From positions 172,890,530-172,954,529 of the forward strand of contig NC_035437.2 of assembly GCF_002127325.2 (NCBI RefSeq): DNA of 64,000 bases, given 5' to 3'. This document shows positions 22,511-32,212 of the stretch, piece by piece (the stretch's first letter is position 1; each line of letters opens with the position of its first letter). The notes below the pieces were generated by a model, which worked only from the letters and a program-made list of their open reading frames with translations, did not search any database and was not told the origin of the DNA. This stretch comes from Helianthus annuus. Its lineage: Eukaryota; Streptophyta; Magnoliopsida; Asterales; Asteraceae. The position numbers were made by a program, and so were the translations under genes.

Positions 22511-22927
22511 TCATCCCTAAGTTGAAAGAAATTTCGTCCTCGGAATTTAAGCTAAGACATGCGGTGCGTTTTTACTTATAGATTTGTTACTAACTTGATG
22601 TTATACCTAAATACACGTAGTTTCACACAAGTTCACGAAACGAATAATGCAAAGAACATAGCACCTAAAGTCATGTATCACATAAAGTCGCATATCATGC
22701 AATATTCACAGAACTCACATAACTCGAAAGATTCATATAGTTTATACTTATTCCACTTAGCAGGGAATATTATATAAGTTGTATCTAAAAATCACACTGT
22801 GTCATGAGTGTATGTGGAATTTCTAAAATACTAGGTTCACTTGAACTTAAACGGAACGCCTAAGTAAACGTATAGGTGAACGAAGTTGGCAGGGTTTGTG
22901 TTCACCCTGTGAAGGCTGGGTGTTACA
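22511..22927 (-). other. gypsy 3'-internal-like segment upstream of the LTR
   Basis: On the minus strand this segment ends with 'ccgaggacgaaatttctttc' and 'aacttagggatga' directly before TGTGACAG. That arrangement is typical of the end of a gypsy internal region and its polypurine tract. Its outer end is TGTAACACCC at 22927, flanked by the TTAAA repeat. Either this LTR was once shared by two elements in tandem, or the true LTR extends to 22927. The ORF 22559-22777 is not recognisable. Confidence 0.5.
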
Positions 22928-22982
22928 TTAAAAGTTGCAATATATCATTTAAATACATTCTTCCAAGTAAAACGAAACTAAG

Positions 22983-23772
22983 TTACACAAAGTCATCATC
23001 TTCTTGTTCATCTTCTTGTTCCTCTTCTTGATCATCTTCTTGTTCAAGTGGAAATGACGAGCCGGGAAGTACCAACTTCAATATATGTTTCATTTGTGCT
23101 TTCAAATCCTCATTATCTTTTCGCAACTTCTCATTAGCTTCTTCTTGTCTTCGCCAACGCTCATCCTCTACATCCCTATTTACATTAGGGAATAGCTCGG
23201 GTGTTACACTTATCAAAACTCGTCCAACGCCCCGTAAGTGAGAATGGCGAGTCCCTAAAGCTTTTTTAAGACACGCAACTTAATCAACCGCCATTTCATC
23301 CCCGCCTGAGCACGACAATGATCTATTATACTCTTCTTCAATGTTTTCCTGCATTAAACAATAAGATATACATACATTAAATGCTTTACGAAAACCCGGC
23401 ATAAAATGGATAACCGTTCTGTATAATAATAGCAATAATATCCAGCCTTATTCACAAGTTATATCCCATAATAAACGCGGATACGACTCACGTATTCACA
23501 ATTTGAGAAGTAGAGTTTCCAGATCATAATCTTCACGAGTTAGCGCGTTTAAAACACAACTACAACTTATATATAGGTTGGTGGAGTGCATCTTCCAAAT
23601 TATGACCCGAACCCATTTTGTATCCTTAAATTACAATTTACAAGTTTAAACGGGTCAAAAAAATGATTTAACTTACGCAAGCATGTTTTGCATTGTCGTT
23701 AATCCATTTGCCTTTTTTACAATGCATTTCTTTCCAACCTTCAACATAGCGGGCTCGCCCGGTTTCTTTAAC
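22983..23772 (-). pseudogene. CACTA-associated transposase-like gene remnant (En/Spm, Transposase_24 type)
   Basis: Two exons can be read on the minus strand. Exon a, 23772-23677, encodes KETGRARYVEGWKEMHCKKG and continues to a GTAAGT donor. Exon b runs from 23348 to the stop at 22983; it contains GTRHSHLRGVGR, TPELFPNV, a Glu/Arg/Lys-rich coiled-coil-like stretch, and an acidic tail of Glu/Asp/Gln ending in DDDFV. An in-frame stop interrupts exon b near 23281. The architecture resembles the C-terminal half of plant En/Spm-type transposase genes. Position near the CACTA right end and the orientation fit. The N-terminal part is missing. Confidence 0.6.
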
Positions 23773-24189
23773 CTGTAAACAAAAGCATGGTTAGCTCTGT
23801 TATTAACCCATTTCTATTCCAATATATAAACTGCAGGTCACAAAAGCATGGTTAGCTATGTTTTCTAACTGTAAGGTTTTTTTTTTGTGGGCATTTGTAA
23901 ATACTATTTTAAGTCTTAATCTTTTCCCATAGGGTTTTGAGGCTCAATGGAGGGAACAAAGAAAACTCCATATGGGGTTGTGTTGTTTGGCAGAATAAAA
24001 ACAAAGAATGAAAAAACCCCTATTGAGGCTACTTTTAGTTGCAATAGATGTTGTTAAAAAAATATAATTAATTAAATAAAACATCTTGGGACAACTGTTC
24101 GTTGCCATAGCTAGAAACAAAAAAAAATCTAATTTTCCTTATTATTTTTCTTACAATATAGATTAAAAAATGAAAAATAATTTTTTTTC

Positions 24190-24434
24190 TCTATCCAGAC
24201 GACATTTAGTCGCTATTGAGTTTTCATAAAATTTTTACAAATTTTCCAGAGCGCCATAGTTCCCTCCATCCCGCTAAAAACCTATAGTAACTAAATTTAG
24301 TCGGGATAGGATATGAAAAACAAAAGTTTTTGAAACACTTGTAGGGACTAAATTTAGTCGCAGTAGGCGGCCTATTGTGACGAAAAATTTCATCGCTAAA
24401 AGTATAGTCGCTAAATCCCATTTTTCTTGTAGTG
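24190..24434. repeat. right CACTA terminus with subterminal repeats
   Basis: It contains 'catttagtcgctattgag', 'actaaatttagtcgggatag' and 'gactaaatttagtcgcagta', and ends with the inverted CACTACAAGAAA at 24423-24434. The repeats match those at the left end. Confidence 0.8.
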
Positions 24435-24489
24435 TTATTGTCATCAGTGTTAGATTTAGTGTTTGTGCTTTACTCAACCCTTGATATAT

Positions 24490-25014
24490 TGTAAGTGCAG
24501 TTCCTGCCGGGTAACTGTCGCTTATCAGTTCTGTGTCAACCAAAGCAGAAGTCCAAGTTAAAGTCAATGATAATGAAGATTATCAATTGCTGAAGGCATT
24601 CCAGACGACTTTCTAGTGTTTCGGATTATTGTATTGTTTTGTATCCCGGACAATGTGTTTTGTCCGAGTTTAGTCCCTAGCCTATATATATGTGTGTATT
24701 GTGTAGATTAGGGTAACTCTTGAGTGCTTGGTGCACCTCTCACAAGATCCCATCTACTCTCCATCACTGTGTGTATTCTAAATAGAGAGGGAGACTATGT
24801 GTTAGTGAGAGAAAGCTAGGGTTTAGATCTTTGTGATCTAAACCAGCTTGTAGAAGATGATGTATACTCGTTTGGTTTGTGTAATCTGTGATGACTGATT
24901 CATCAATAAAGAGTTCATCTTCTACATCTTTCTATCTTTGGTGTTTATAATTATTCTTCATGTCTTGAATCAAGGGCAATGTTTGATGTTAGTCATCGAT
25001 CGGGTGCTTTCACA
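24490..25014 (+). repeat. 5' LTR of the CCGAGTTT element (525 bp)
   Basis: It matches 28046-28565 with about ten scattered substitutions, except for a clearly diverged block of some 70 bp near its 3' end (about 24893-24955). The short minus-strand ORFs at 24224-24567 cross the LTR boundary and are chance. Confidence 0.85.
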
Positions 25015-25015
25015 G

Positions 25016-25027
25016 TGGTATCAGAGC
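25016..25027 (+). promoter_or_regulatory. primer-binding site (initiator tRNA-Met)
   Basis: TGGTATCAGAGC lies two bases after the LTR end and is complementary to the 3' end of plant initiator tRNA-Met. Confidence 0.85.
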
Positions 25028-25199
25028 ATGGTTACCGATTCAGAATGGTCTAACCGCCTTCTGAATCACCATTGCTCTTGATTTGATGTTTGTTTCCGCC
25101 AAACATCTTGAAGACTTGAAGATTTTGCAGAAAAGTTGAAGAAAATGAAGCTGTTTGTGGTTGTTTTGTTTTCCAAGTTGTTGCAGATATGAGGTTTGA

Positions 25200-26940
25200 T
25201 CCAAAATTGCTCTGTCCGAGTTTTTCTTAGTGTTAAACCCATCCGAGTTTCCATTCTGTGTCTGTGTTTCCGGGGTTTTGGTGAACCAGTGTGAAGTCAC
25301 ACTGGGGAGATAGTCCGGAGATTGGTTATTGAAACTTGTCTGAGTTTTCTTCTGAGTTTTGAGAAACTCTTACTTGTTCTGAGTTTCAAATCTCCATGTC
25401 CGATTTTTAAACTCCTTATATTGTCCGAACTTTATGCCCTAGGTTAGTAGTCCGAATTTTACTCTAGTTTATTTCAGGTCCGAGTTCTTGATTGTCCGAA
25501 GTTTATCTCCTTTTACTTAAGTCCGAATTTTTTTGTTTAGTCCGAACTAGTCCGAGTTTCTTTGGTCTGAGTTTTATAGGTTCCAACTCAGTCTTGATTG
25601 GAAAACAAAAGTCGGTTGTCTAAATACTGCTCAGTCTTGATTGTCCAACCTATAAAACTCGGTCTTTGTCTGAGTTTTATAGGTTCCAACTCAGTATTTA
25701 GAGTAAAAAGTCGGACTTTTATAGGTTCCAACTCAGTCTTTGGTCGGAGATAAATTTTCTAGAAAAAGTCGGACTTTTATCCGAATTTCAACTTTTATTT
25801 TTTTCTGAGCTCCCCTCAGTCTTCGACATAATCATAACTGCTTTTCTAAACATACAGCAGATCTGCGGTTTAAAATGATAAAAGAATTTATACATTCTGA
25901 TGTTTAATTGTTTCTGAGTTTTTAATAGTCTGAGTTTAGGGCTCCGAGTTTTCGTATGTCCGTGGTTTAGTCGATTAACTGTTCTAAGTTATTTCCGAGT
26001 TTTTGAGGTTCCAAGTTTCAACCCTCAAGTTTAGTACGAGGGTCCGAGTTTTTCAAGTATGAGGATTATCCTCAGTGAGCCGAGTTAACTGTGTGGTATT
26101 GGTCCGAGTTTTTCAAGTTCTGAGGTTTATCCTCAATGTGCCATGGTCCGAGTTTTGTTGCAAAGACAAAGATTTGACATTTGTTAATGGTTCAACAGTC
26201 TATGGATTCCGAGTTTTACGATTACTTTACAAGTTTCCGAGTTTGAAACTTCCGAGTTTTGTTGAAAGTCCTTTGTTTCGAGTTTCATGTTGAAACTGTC
26301 CATCTGAGTTTCTGACTGAAACTTCCGAGTTTTGTTGAAAGTTCTTTGCTCCGAGTTTCTTGTTTGTTCAAAAGTTTTACTTCTGACTTTTGTTCAAAAG
26401 TTTCTCTTCCGAGTTTTGTTTAAAGGTTTCCGTCCGAGTTTTAGTTTGTTAGACTCAATCCGAGTTTCTGATTAAATTTGTTGGGGTTGTTTCCGAGTCT
26501 AGTGTGTTAAAACTCCGAGTTTTAACAACAACAGTCTGATGTTCACAGCTTTTAAAGTCCGAGCCTTTTTTGTCTGAGTTTTAGTTCCGAGTTTAACCAC
26601 TTTTAGAGTGCGAGCTTTAAAGTCGGATTGAAACTCTTGGATTTGTTCCAAGTTGTTCCGAGTTTTAAGTTTTAATAAGTCTGTGTTATTAAAATTTGGT
26701 TCCGAGTTTATTGTTCCGGGTTTCTTCAGAGTTTCCTTTATTTCCTTGCTCGTTTCGAATTCCTTTGTACTCTAAATACTGCTCAGATGATCTGATCCGA
26801 GGTTTCAAGAGCTTTCGGGTTTTACGAGTTCCGAATTTTCTAGAATTCCGGGTTACCTGGGGTACCGGATTTTTAGCTAAATTTAGAAGTTTGTGTTGTT
26901 CGGAAGTTTTGAAGTGTGCATGTTCCGAGTTTTTCTAGTT
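25200..26940 (+). repeat. dispersed array of CCGAGTTT-like motifs (more than 40 copies)
   Basis: The motif (T/G)TCCGAGTTTT and variants (CTGAGTTT, CCGAATTT, CCGAGCTT) recur every 15-60 bp through 1.7 kb, almost always in the same orientation. A longer unit with 'ataggttccaactcagt' occurs three times (25572-25735). One inverted copy makes a 15-bp-arm hairpin at about 25647-25690. Small ORFs here (26075-26293, 26696-26938) are low complexity and not conserved proteins. Confidence 0.8.
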
Positions 26941-27962
26941 ATTCCGGTTTACCTGGGGTACCGGATAACTAACTAAGAGTCAGAATTATGGGTAGTTTGG
27001 AAACTTGAAGTCGGTTTCGGATTATCGAAAAGTCTTATGGTACTTATGTTGTCCGGATCAAGTGAGGAGGTGAAGAGAATAAGACTTGCTTGGATTTTTG
27101 TATTGTTTACAAAGAAAAAGGGGGAGTAAAAATTTTGAAATTCCTGTTTTCTTTGTAAATCAAAAGCTCGTGGTGCTACATCGAAACAAGTTCATGTTTA
27201 CTATCTTTGAGATTAACTTAGTGTTAATCTTACCGGTGGAGAAATGTTTAAAACATGAAGCAAGTTAGAGCCAGTGTATGATTGAGTTTTGTCAAGTTTG
27301 TTCGAGGTTTAATCAAGTGTTGACGTGATGAATCAAATTGTTCGTTTGGCAAGTAGTTGAAGGTCCTGCCTTTATCGTATGCCGGTTAGAGTAGAGAAGA
27401 TTAGTCTTCTTGGTACCTCTTCAAAGTTGGTGACTGGTCGGATTCTCGAAATAGGGGTTCTTACATTAAGGGGGAGATCAGAGACGAAAGTCATCGGGAA
27501 ATTGTTGGATTTGTGAAGATACGAGATTGGATCTTGAAGATTCGAGATGAAATGATCTCAGACACTCAGTTGAAGACCTTGATCAAGATGGTGGATGTAC
27601 ATTTTCAAAGTCTGGTTTGTTATTAACTTATCGAACCAAACTTCATGTCTTTGCGGAATTTGAAGTTTTTGATGTTAGGCATTGGAAATCCGACGTTTCG
27701 TTCTTCTACCGGTTAAGTTTGAAGATTAATGTATCGAGCGATATTCTTACATGTGGTTGTAGGTCGGTTCGCGTTAACTTGATTTGGGAGTAGTTTGAGG
27801 GGGATGATCTACAACGTCTGGTGTTGGATTCTTCGGGTTTCTCAAAGCGGCCATTTAAGTGATCGTCAGCAAGTCATTAATTAGAAGGGTTGAAGATCGC
27901 TGTGCTCTACCTAAAAGATCAAGTCTCAGCTAAAGTTGAAAGCATGCATGATATCATCAGTT

Positions 27963-28045
27963 AAGGGGGAGTCTGTAAGTGCAGTATCCGGTGATTGAAG
28001 ATTATCGATGCCACACAGAACTGATGCAACAGTTAAGGGGGAGAC
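27963..28045 (+). promoter_or_regulatory. duplicated polypurine tract and LTR start
   Basis: 'ttaagggggagtctgtaagt' at 27962 is repeated as 'ttaagggggagactgtaagt' at 28033. The second copy precedes the real LTR. The first is followed by only a short LTR-like stretch ('gcagtatccggtga') before diverging. Confidence 0.75.
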
Positions 28046-28565
28046 TGTAAGTGCAGTTCCTGCCGGGTGACTGTCGCTTATCAGTTCTGTGTCAACCAAA
28101 GCAGAAGTCCAAGTTAAAGTCAATGATAATGAAGATTATCAATTGCTGAAGGCATTCCGGACGACTTTCTAGTGTTTCGGATTATTGTATTGTTTTGTAT
28201 CCCGGACAATGTGTTTTGTCCGGGTTTAGTCCCTAGCCTATATATGTGTGTGTATTGTGTAGATTAGGGTAACTCTTGAGTGCTTGGTGCACCTCTCACA
28301 AGGTCCCATCTATTCTCCATCACTGTGTGTATTCTAGAGAGAGAGGGAGACTATGTGTTAGTGAGAGAAAGCTAGGGTTTAGATCTTTGTGATCTAAACC
28401 AGCTTGTAGAAGATGATGTATACTCGTTTGGTATGTAATCTGTGATGATTGTATTGAAATGAATGAGTTTGTCTTGCATCTTCTTCTTCATCTACCCTAT
28501 TTTGTTCTTCATGTCTTGAATCAAGTGCAATGTTTGATGTTCGTCATCGATCCGGTGCTTTCACA
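28046..28565 (+). repeat. 3' LTR of the CCGAGTTT element (520 bp)
   Basis: Second copy of the LTR. It ends TTTCACA at 28565 and is followed by the TATAT target-site repeat. Confidence 0.85.
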
Positions 28566-28570
28566 TATAT

Positions 28571-29979
28571 TTAATCCATTATGTGTTTATTGGCGTTTTT
28601 AATTAATATAATATTTTAATATTCTTTCATTTTGCATTAGGGTTTGTTTTAATGAATGGCGTTTTATACATATGAAACATCGAATTTTATACTTTGGCGT
28701 TTTAATATAATATTATCATGGGGTGTATTATTCAATGTTGAGTTTTTTTTTTTTTGAAACCATGGCGTGTCTTTATCTGATGGCCTGGTGTGGTTTTTGT
28801 TATCCGTGTTTTCTGTTTTACTTTCTATGTATCAGTATTATTGTTATAGCGTTTTTTTTTTTTTTGTGTGTTTTGAAGTTTTTTATGTTTGGTGTTTTGT
28901 AGAATGGCGTTGGTTTTTTAGTATGATCGATGAAAAGGATGGTTTGTTCCTTTATATAATGATGTTTTAGGCGCTTGTTTTTTGGTGGAAGTTCTTTACA
29001 ATAAATGGAAAGCAATAAAGTTTCTGGTGTTTCAGAGGCTTTTATTATTTATGTGATCAGTCAAAAAGACCTTTTTACCCTTAATGAACCCCACGTCTTT
29101 ATGAGAATTACTGATATTTACAAAACATCACCGACACATGGTAGTCCGTAGATTATATTAATCCAACGACTGGGAACCGTTCTTAGCGTTTTCACACTTT
29201 TAGTCATTTTCTCCAAGTCTCGTCTCAATATGTGCGTGTGTGTGGGGGTGGGGGGTGGGAGAGGGGGGGGGGTTGGAGTGTTCAATCAAAATGACGACAA
29301 TGAATGAGATTTGGGATTTTGTGAGCAACATGGATACGGTCAAGAAAGGCACATTTCAACCAATCCAACTAAAGTTTCTCGAAGCTGTTAGTTTTCAAGT
29401 GGGGTGCTATAGATAGAAAGGTTTTTTCTTCAAAGTCATCTTTGGTGGACCAAATGTTATATAAAAATCAGAACCAATCTTAATGAATGGTAAACAGTTG
29501 GTGATAATTAGTTTTGTTACAGCTCAATAGCCCTAATTAATTATCACTAACTGTTTAATCAAATCCAAACCCAAGTGAAAAATGTATATTAAATTTAAGA
29601 ACTTCAATTTAAGGTTTTACACAATGTCACAACATACGTACTGTCATACTCATTTCCAAACAAAGTGATAAAAGGAAAAAGTTGATCAATCAGAATCATA
29701 AAATATAAAACTACAATAATTAGTATTATGAGAAAATTGATTAATAAGTTAATATTTAAAACAGTAAATCAAAATCAAACCTTCTTTTATACGGTAAAAC
29801 TAAGATTGACAATAGTGCCACACTTTAAAAAGATAAAATTGACATGAAAACATTATAAATAACACCCATGATGCAGTCGTTTTCTAATCAAATAGAATAA
29901 CTCAAATCACTTATTTAACGCAAATCTTAAAATCAAATCCAGCCGCTGACACATTTTTGTCGATGATTTTAGACAGTAT
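28571..29979. other. gene-free sequence with a G-rich tract
   Basis: No gene is supported. A 41-codon ORF at 29291-29416 (MTTMNEIWDFVSNMDTVKK...) has normal-looking composition but no family I can name, and could be a short gene fragment. A small hairpin with arms of about 18 bp lies at 29492-29556 ('aaacagttggtgataatta' and its near complement). Confidence 0.45.
29244..29273 (+). other. G-rich tract with G-quadruplex potential
   Basis: Five or more G-runs of three or longer follow one another within 30 bp (GGGGG, GGGGGG, GGG, a run of ten or more Gs), separated by single T or AGA spacers. This fits the usual G3+N1-7 quadruplex pattern. Confidence 0.7.
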
Positions 29980-30828
29980 TGTTGGATATTTATGTCCGGT
30001 TCGATAAGTCAACGCTGCCGACCGGGTCTTGACCCGTAAGAGTTACACCGTGGTCAACGAACTAAAAATCCACTTAACTAATAACTGGTAATTACGAACG
30101 ATACGCGGGTATTGAACGGAGAGACGGGTACATGGGCCGGGTGACACGGGTATTCTCACCCACCGCCACTTGTCACTTGCCACCCTTTTTGGCCAATAGA
30201 AATACATGCAACTTTGCCACCCTTTTTGGCCAATAGAATTACATGCAATTTTGCATGATTGACACTTGGCTAACATACATGAATGTCCATATTCTATATA
30301 AGTGGGTCTTGTATTTGGTGGAAGATGCAAGAGAAGATTAAAAACCTCTCTCAACTCACACACCCAAACCGGTCACCACCGCCCGCCGCCGCCGCTCTCC
30401 GCCGGTCGCCGCCGCCCGCCGCCGGCCACCACCGCCGAGACCCGGCTCACATTCGCGTATCTCTCGCTCGTGTAACTAGCATTCGATCGTTGAACCTCGG
30501 TGTCTCAACCGGTTATTTACTAACCGAAGGTATATCTAAACCCCCTATGGTTGATGTTCTATTTCGTGTTTGCATGTTGGTGACCTTGTTCCATTACGGG
30601 TAATCCTTGGTATAAAAGTGTTTATGTTAATTTTGTTACATTCGCTTCCGTTGCCAAAATGTGTATATATTTTTTTAACTAGTTAAAGTTTATTTTGAAT
30701 AACCTATTTCTAGATGCACTCTTTTGTCAAAAATGTTTTGACTAAATCCTTGTGACAAAATAAACACATATTTAATATGAACCGGGTTCATAAAATAAAA
30801 CTAAAATATATACCACGGATATCCTTCA
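29980..30828 (+). repeat. 5' LTR of the Copia element (849 bp)
   Basis: U3 carries a tandem pair of about 37 bp, each with 'tttggccaatagaa' (CCAAT-box-like), at about 30185-30255. A TATA box CTATATAAG lies at 30294-30302. Downstream comes a CCG/GCC-rich stretch (30380-30440). ORFs 30043-30363 and 30283-30603 recur identically in the other LTR and are not genes. Confidence 0.92.
30294..30302 (+). promoter_or_regulatory. TATA box of the Copia LTR promoter
   Basis: CTATATAAG lies about 315 bp into the LTR, downstream of two CCAAT-containing repeats. Transcription would start about 30 bp further on. The same sequence is present in the right LTR at about 37355. Confidence 0.7.
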
Positions 30829-30829
30829 G

Positions 30830-30842
30830 TGGTATCAGAGCC
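30830..30842 (+). promoter_or_regulatory. primer-binding site (initiator tRNA-Met)
   Basis: TGGTATCAGAGCC begins one base after the LTR end at 30828 and is complementary to initiator tRNA-Met. Confidence 0.9.
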
Positions 30843-32212
30843 GATGCTCACCACATGCAAATCGAAACCGGTCTTTTTTTTTACCGGAATAATAAATCAC
30901 AAACTTTAAAAGTCTAAAGTTTTTGATTTATTTTTATCTTTGGGCTATATATATTTTTGGTCATATTTTAGTTGTTAGTTTTTTTTTTTGTTGACCAAAA
31001 TTGCCCAAATTTTTTTTGGTTGTGTTGAATATGTAAATCGGGCCCGACCTTGTGGTTGTGTTTATATTTGGTTTTGTTCATGGTTTTGGCCCATTTTGCG
31101 GCTCAAAGTTGTAATAGATTAGTTTATGGTTTTGGCCCGCTTTGTGGTTCAAAGTTGTAATAGATAAGGTTCTTTGTCTTTGTTATATTTACTTGTTAAA
31201 TATTGTTGAACCGAAGACCCGAAGCAAGACCGAATGCCAAGAGGAGTCTTGGAGTTAGTGGGAGTCGCTCAAGACAACAAGATGCACTCAAGTCCATCCT
31301 TGTGGTTGTTTTGTGTTTTGTGACCGTGACCCCTTTGATCTTGCTACTTGGCTCTAGCAAGATCATAATCATGCCCATATGATTTACATATTCATTTTTG
31401 CTATTATGGTTGCCTTTTGATAAATGTTATCACACTTCAACTTAATACCAAAATGTATTCTTAAAAGTTTTTTTTAAAGAAATCGGAAAAAGCAAGTTCT
31501 AGCAACTTGGATAAATTTTTTTTAACCACTAGAGTTTTATAACATGTTTTTTTTCTCACATCTTTAAAACTCATAAACTTAATAGTTTTCACTATTAACT
31601 TTAATTGGTTATTCCAAGTCGCGACAAACTTAGTTTTATAGGTTATCTAAAACTAATTGTCCCGAGAGGTGAAAGGGTCTTTTTGGTTATGTCGCAAATA
31701 TAATATTTAGATTAAAACCGACTATAACGACCCTATTTGGTAAAAATTAAAATCAATAGTCTATGCCATCCTACTACTAGTAACACTTGGGGCATAATGC
31801 GAACCATCAGTGTTTGAGCCACAGCACGACACTTGGTGTCTAGTTTATCCTTCCAAGGTGCAAGGGTTCCGTCGACACATCCGGCCCTTCCACATGTGAC
31901 CGTTTTAGGACGACTATTACTTTTCTTCTCGTGTTGCGTGCCCCGGCCGTCTCGAGAACAAAAGTGGCATAGATGAGGCCAAACGTATCAATGCAAGGAC
32001 AAAAGATTGTCCTCGTAGCCTCATAAACCCCGGGAGTTGTGCTTTTCTCACAATTGACAATCGTTGTCAGTCCGCTTGAACCTCTTGCTAATGTTGCATG
32101 CCCCAGCTGCCTTTAGAAAGAGCTTCTAACCGGATTCTCGCTCCTTATCGTCTCACCTCACTAAATAAGGAAATACATTGAAAATACTAATTAAATAATT
32201 TTTGCTTAACAG
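30843..32212 (+). other. untranslated leader of the Copia element
   Basis: About 1.37 kb between the PBS and the gag start codon, without a supported ORF (31196-31378 on the minus strand is chance). It probably holds packaging and dimerisation signals, which I cannot localise. Confidence 0.6.

Larger units (their letters stand above)
12336..22927 (-). mobile_element. compound Ty3/gypsy retroelement block nested in the CACTA element
   Basis: The block runs from TGTCACACC at 12336 to GTGTTACA at 22927, both LTR-type TG...CA termini. It is flanked by 5-bp direct repeats TTAAA (12331-12335 and 22928-22932). From left to right it holds a minus-strand LTR lacking one end (12336-15017), a plus-strand Tekay-type gypsy without its 5' LTR (15018-21120), the minus-strand leader and PBS (21121-21743), a second minus-strand LTR copy with an internal deletion (21744-22510), and 417 bp resembling the 3' internal end of a gypsy element. 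The outer TSD is short and AT-rich, so the right edge is moderately secure. Confidence 0.65.
11785..24434 (-). mobile_element. CACTA (En/Spm) DNA transposon, 12,650 bp including nested retroelements
   Basis: The left end begins CACTACAAGAAATCGG and the right end is the inverted CACTACAAGAAAAATGGG. Both are flanked by the 3-bp direct repeat TTA (11782-11784 and 24435-24437). CACTA termini with a 3-bp TSD define this superfamily. Both ends carry subterminal repeats of 'actaaatttagtcgc' type. A remnant related to plant transposase genes of the En/Spm type lies near the right end on the minus strand. A compound gypsy block of about 10.6 kb occupies most of the element. Without it the CACTA copy would be about 2.06 kb, so it was a deleted, probably non-autonomous element. 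Confidence 0.9.
24490..28565 (+). mobile_element. non-coding LTR retrotransposon (LARD-like) with CCGAGTTT array
   Basis: LTRs 24490-25014 and 28046-28565 start TGTAAGTGCAGTTCCTGCC and end GGTGCTTTCACA. The element is flanked by the 5-bp TSD TATAT (24485-24489 and 28566-28570). It has a tRNA-Met type PBS (25016-25027) and a purine-rich tract AAGGGGGAGAC just before the right LTR. The 3-kb interior has no gag or pol, so mobility must depend on proteins supplied by another element. The PBS and tract type suggest a Copia-like parent; this is inference. Confidence 0.85.

Noticed and set aside
22928..22982. A further LTR boundary at the GTGTTACA near 22.9 kb as a separate element
   Set aside because: Kept only as the right edge of the compound block because of the TTAAA match. 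There is no independent evidence for another element.
30043..30603. Pairs of 106-codon ORFs at 30.0-30.6 and 37.1-37.7 kb
   Set aside because: Identical ORFs in both Copia LTRs on opposite strands, covering promoter and GC-rich leader. Not genes.
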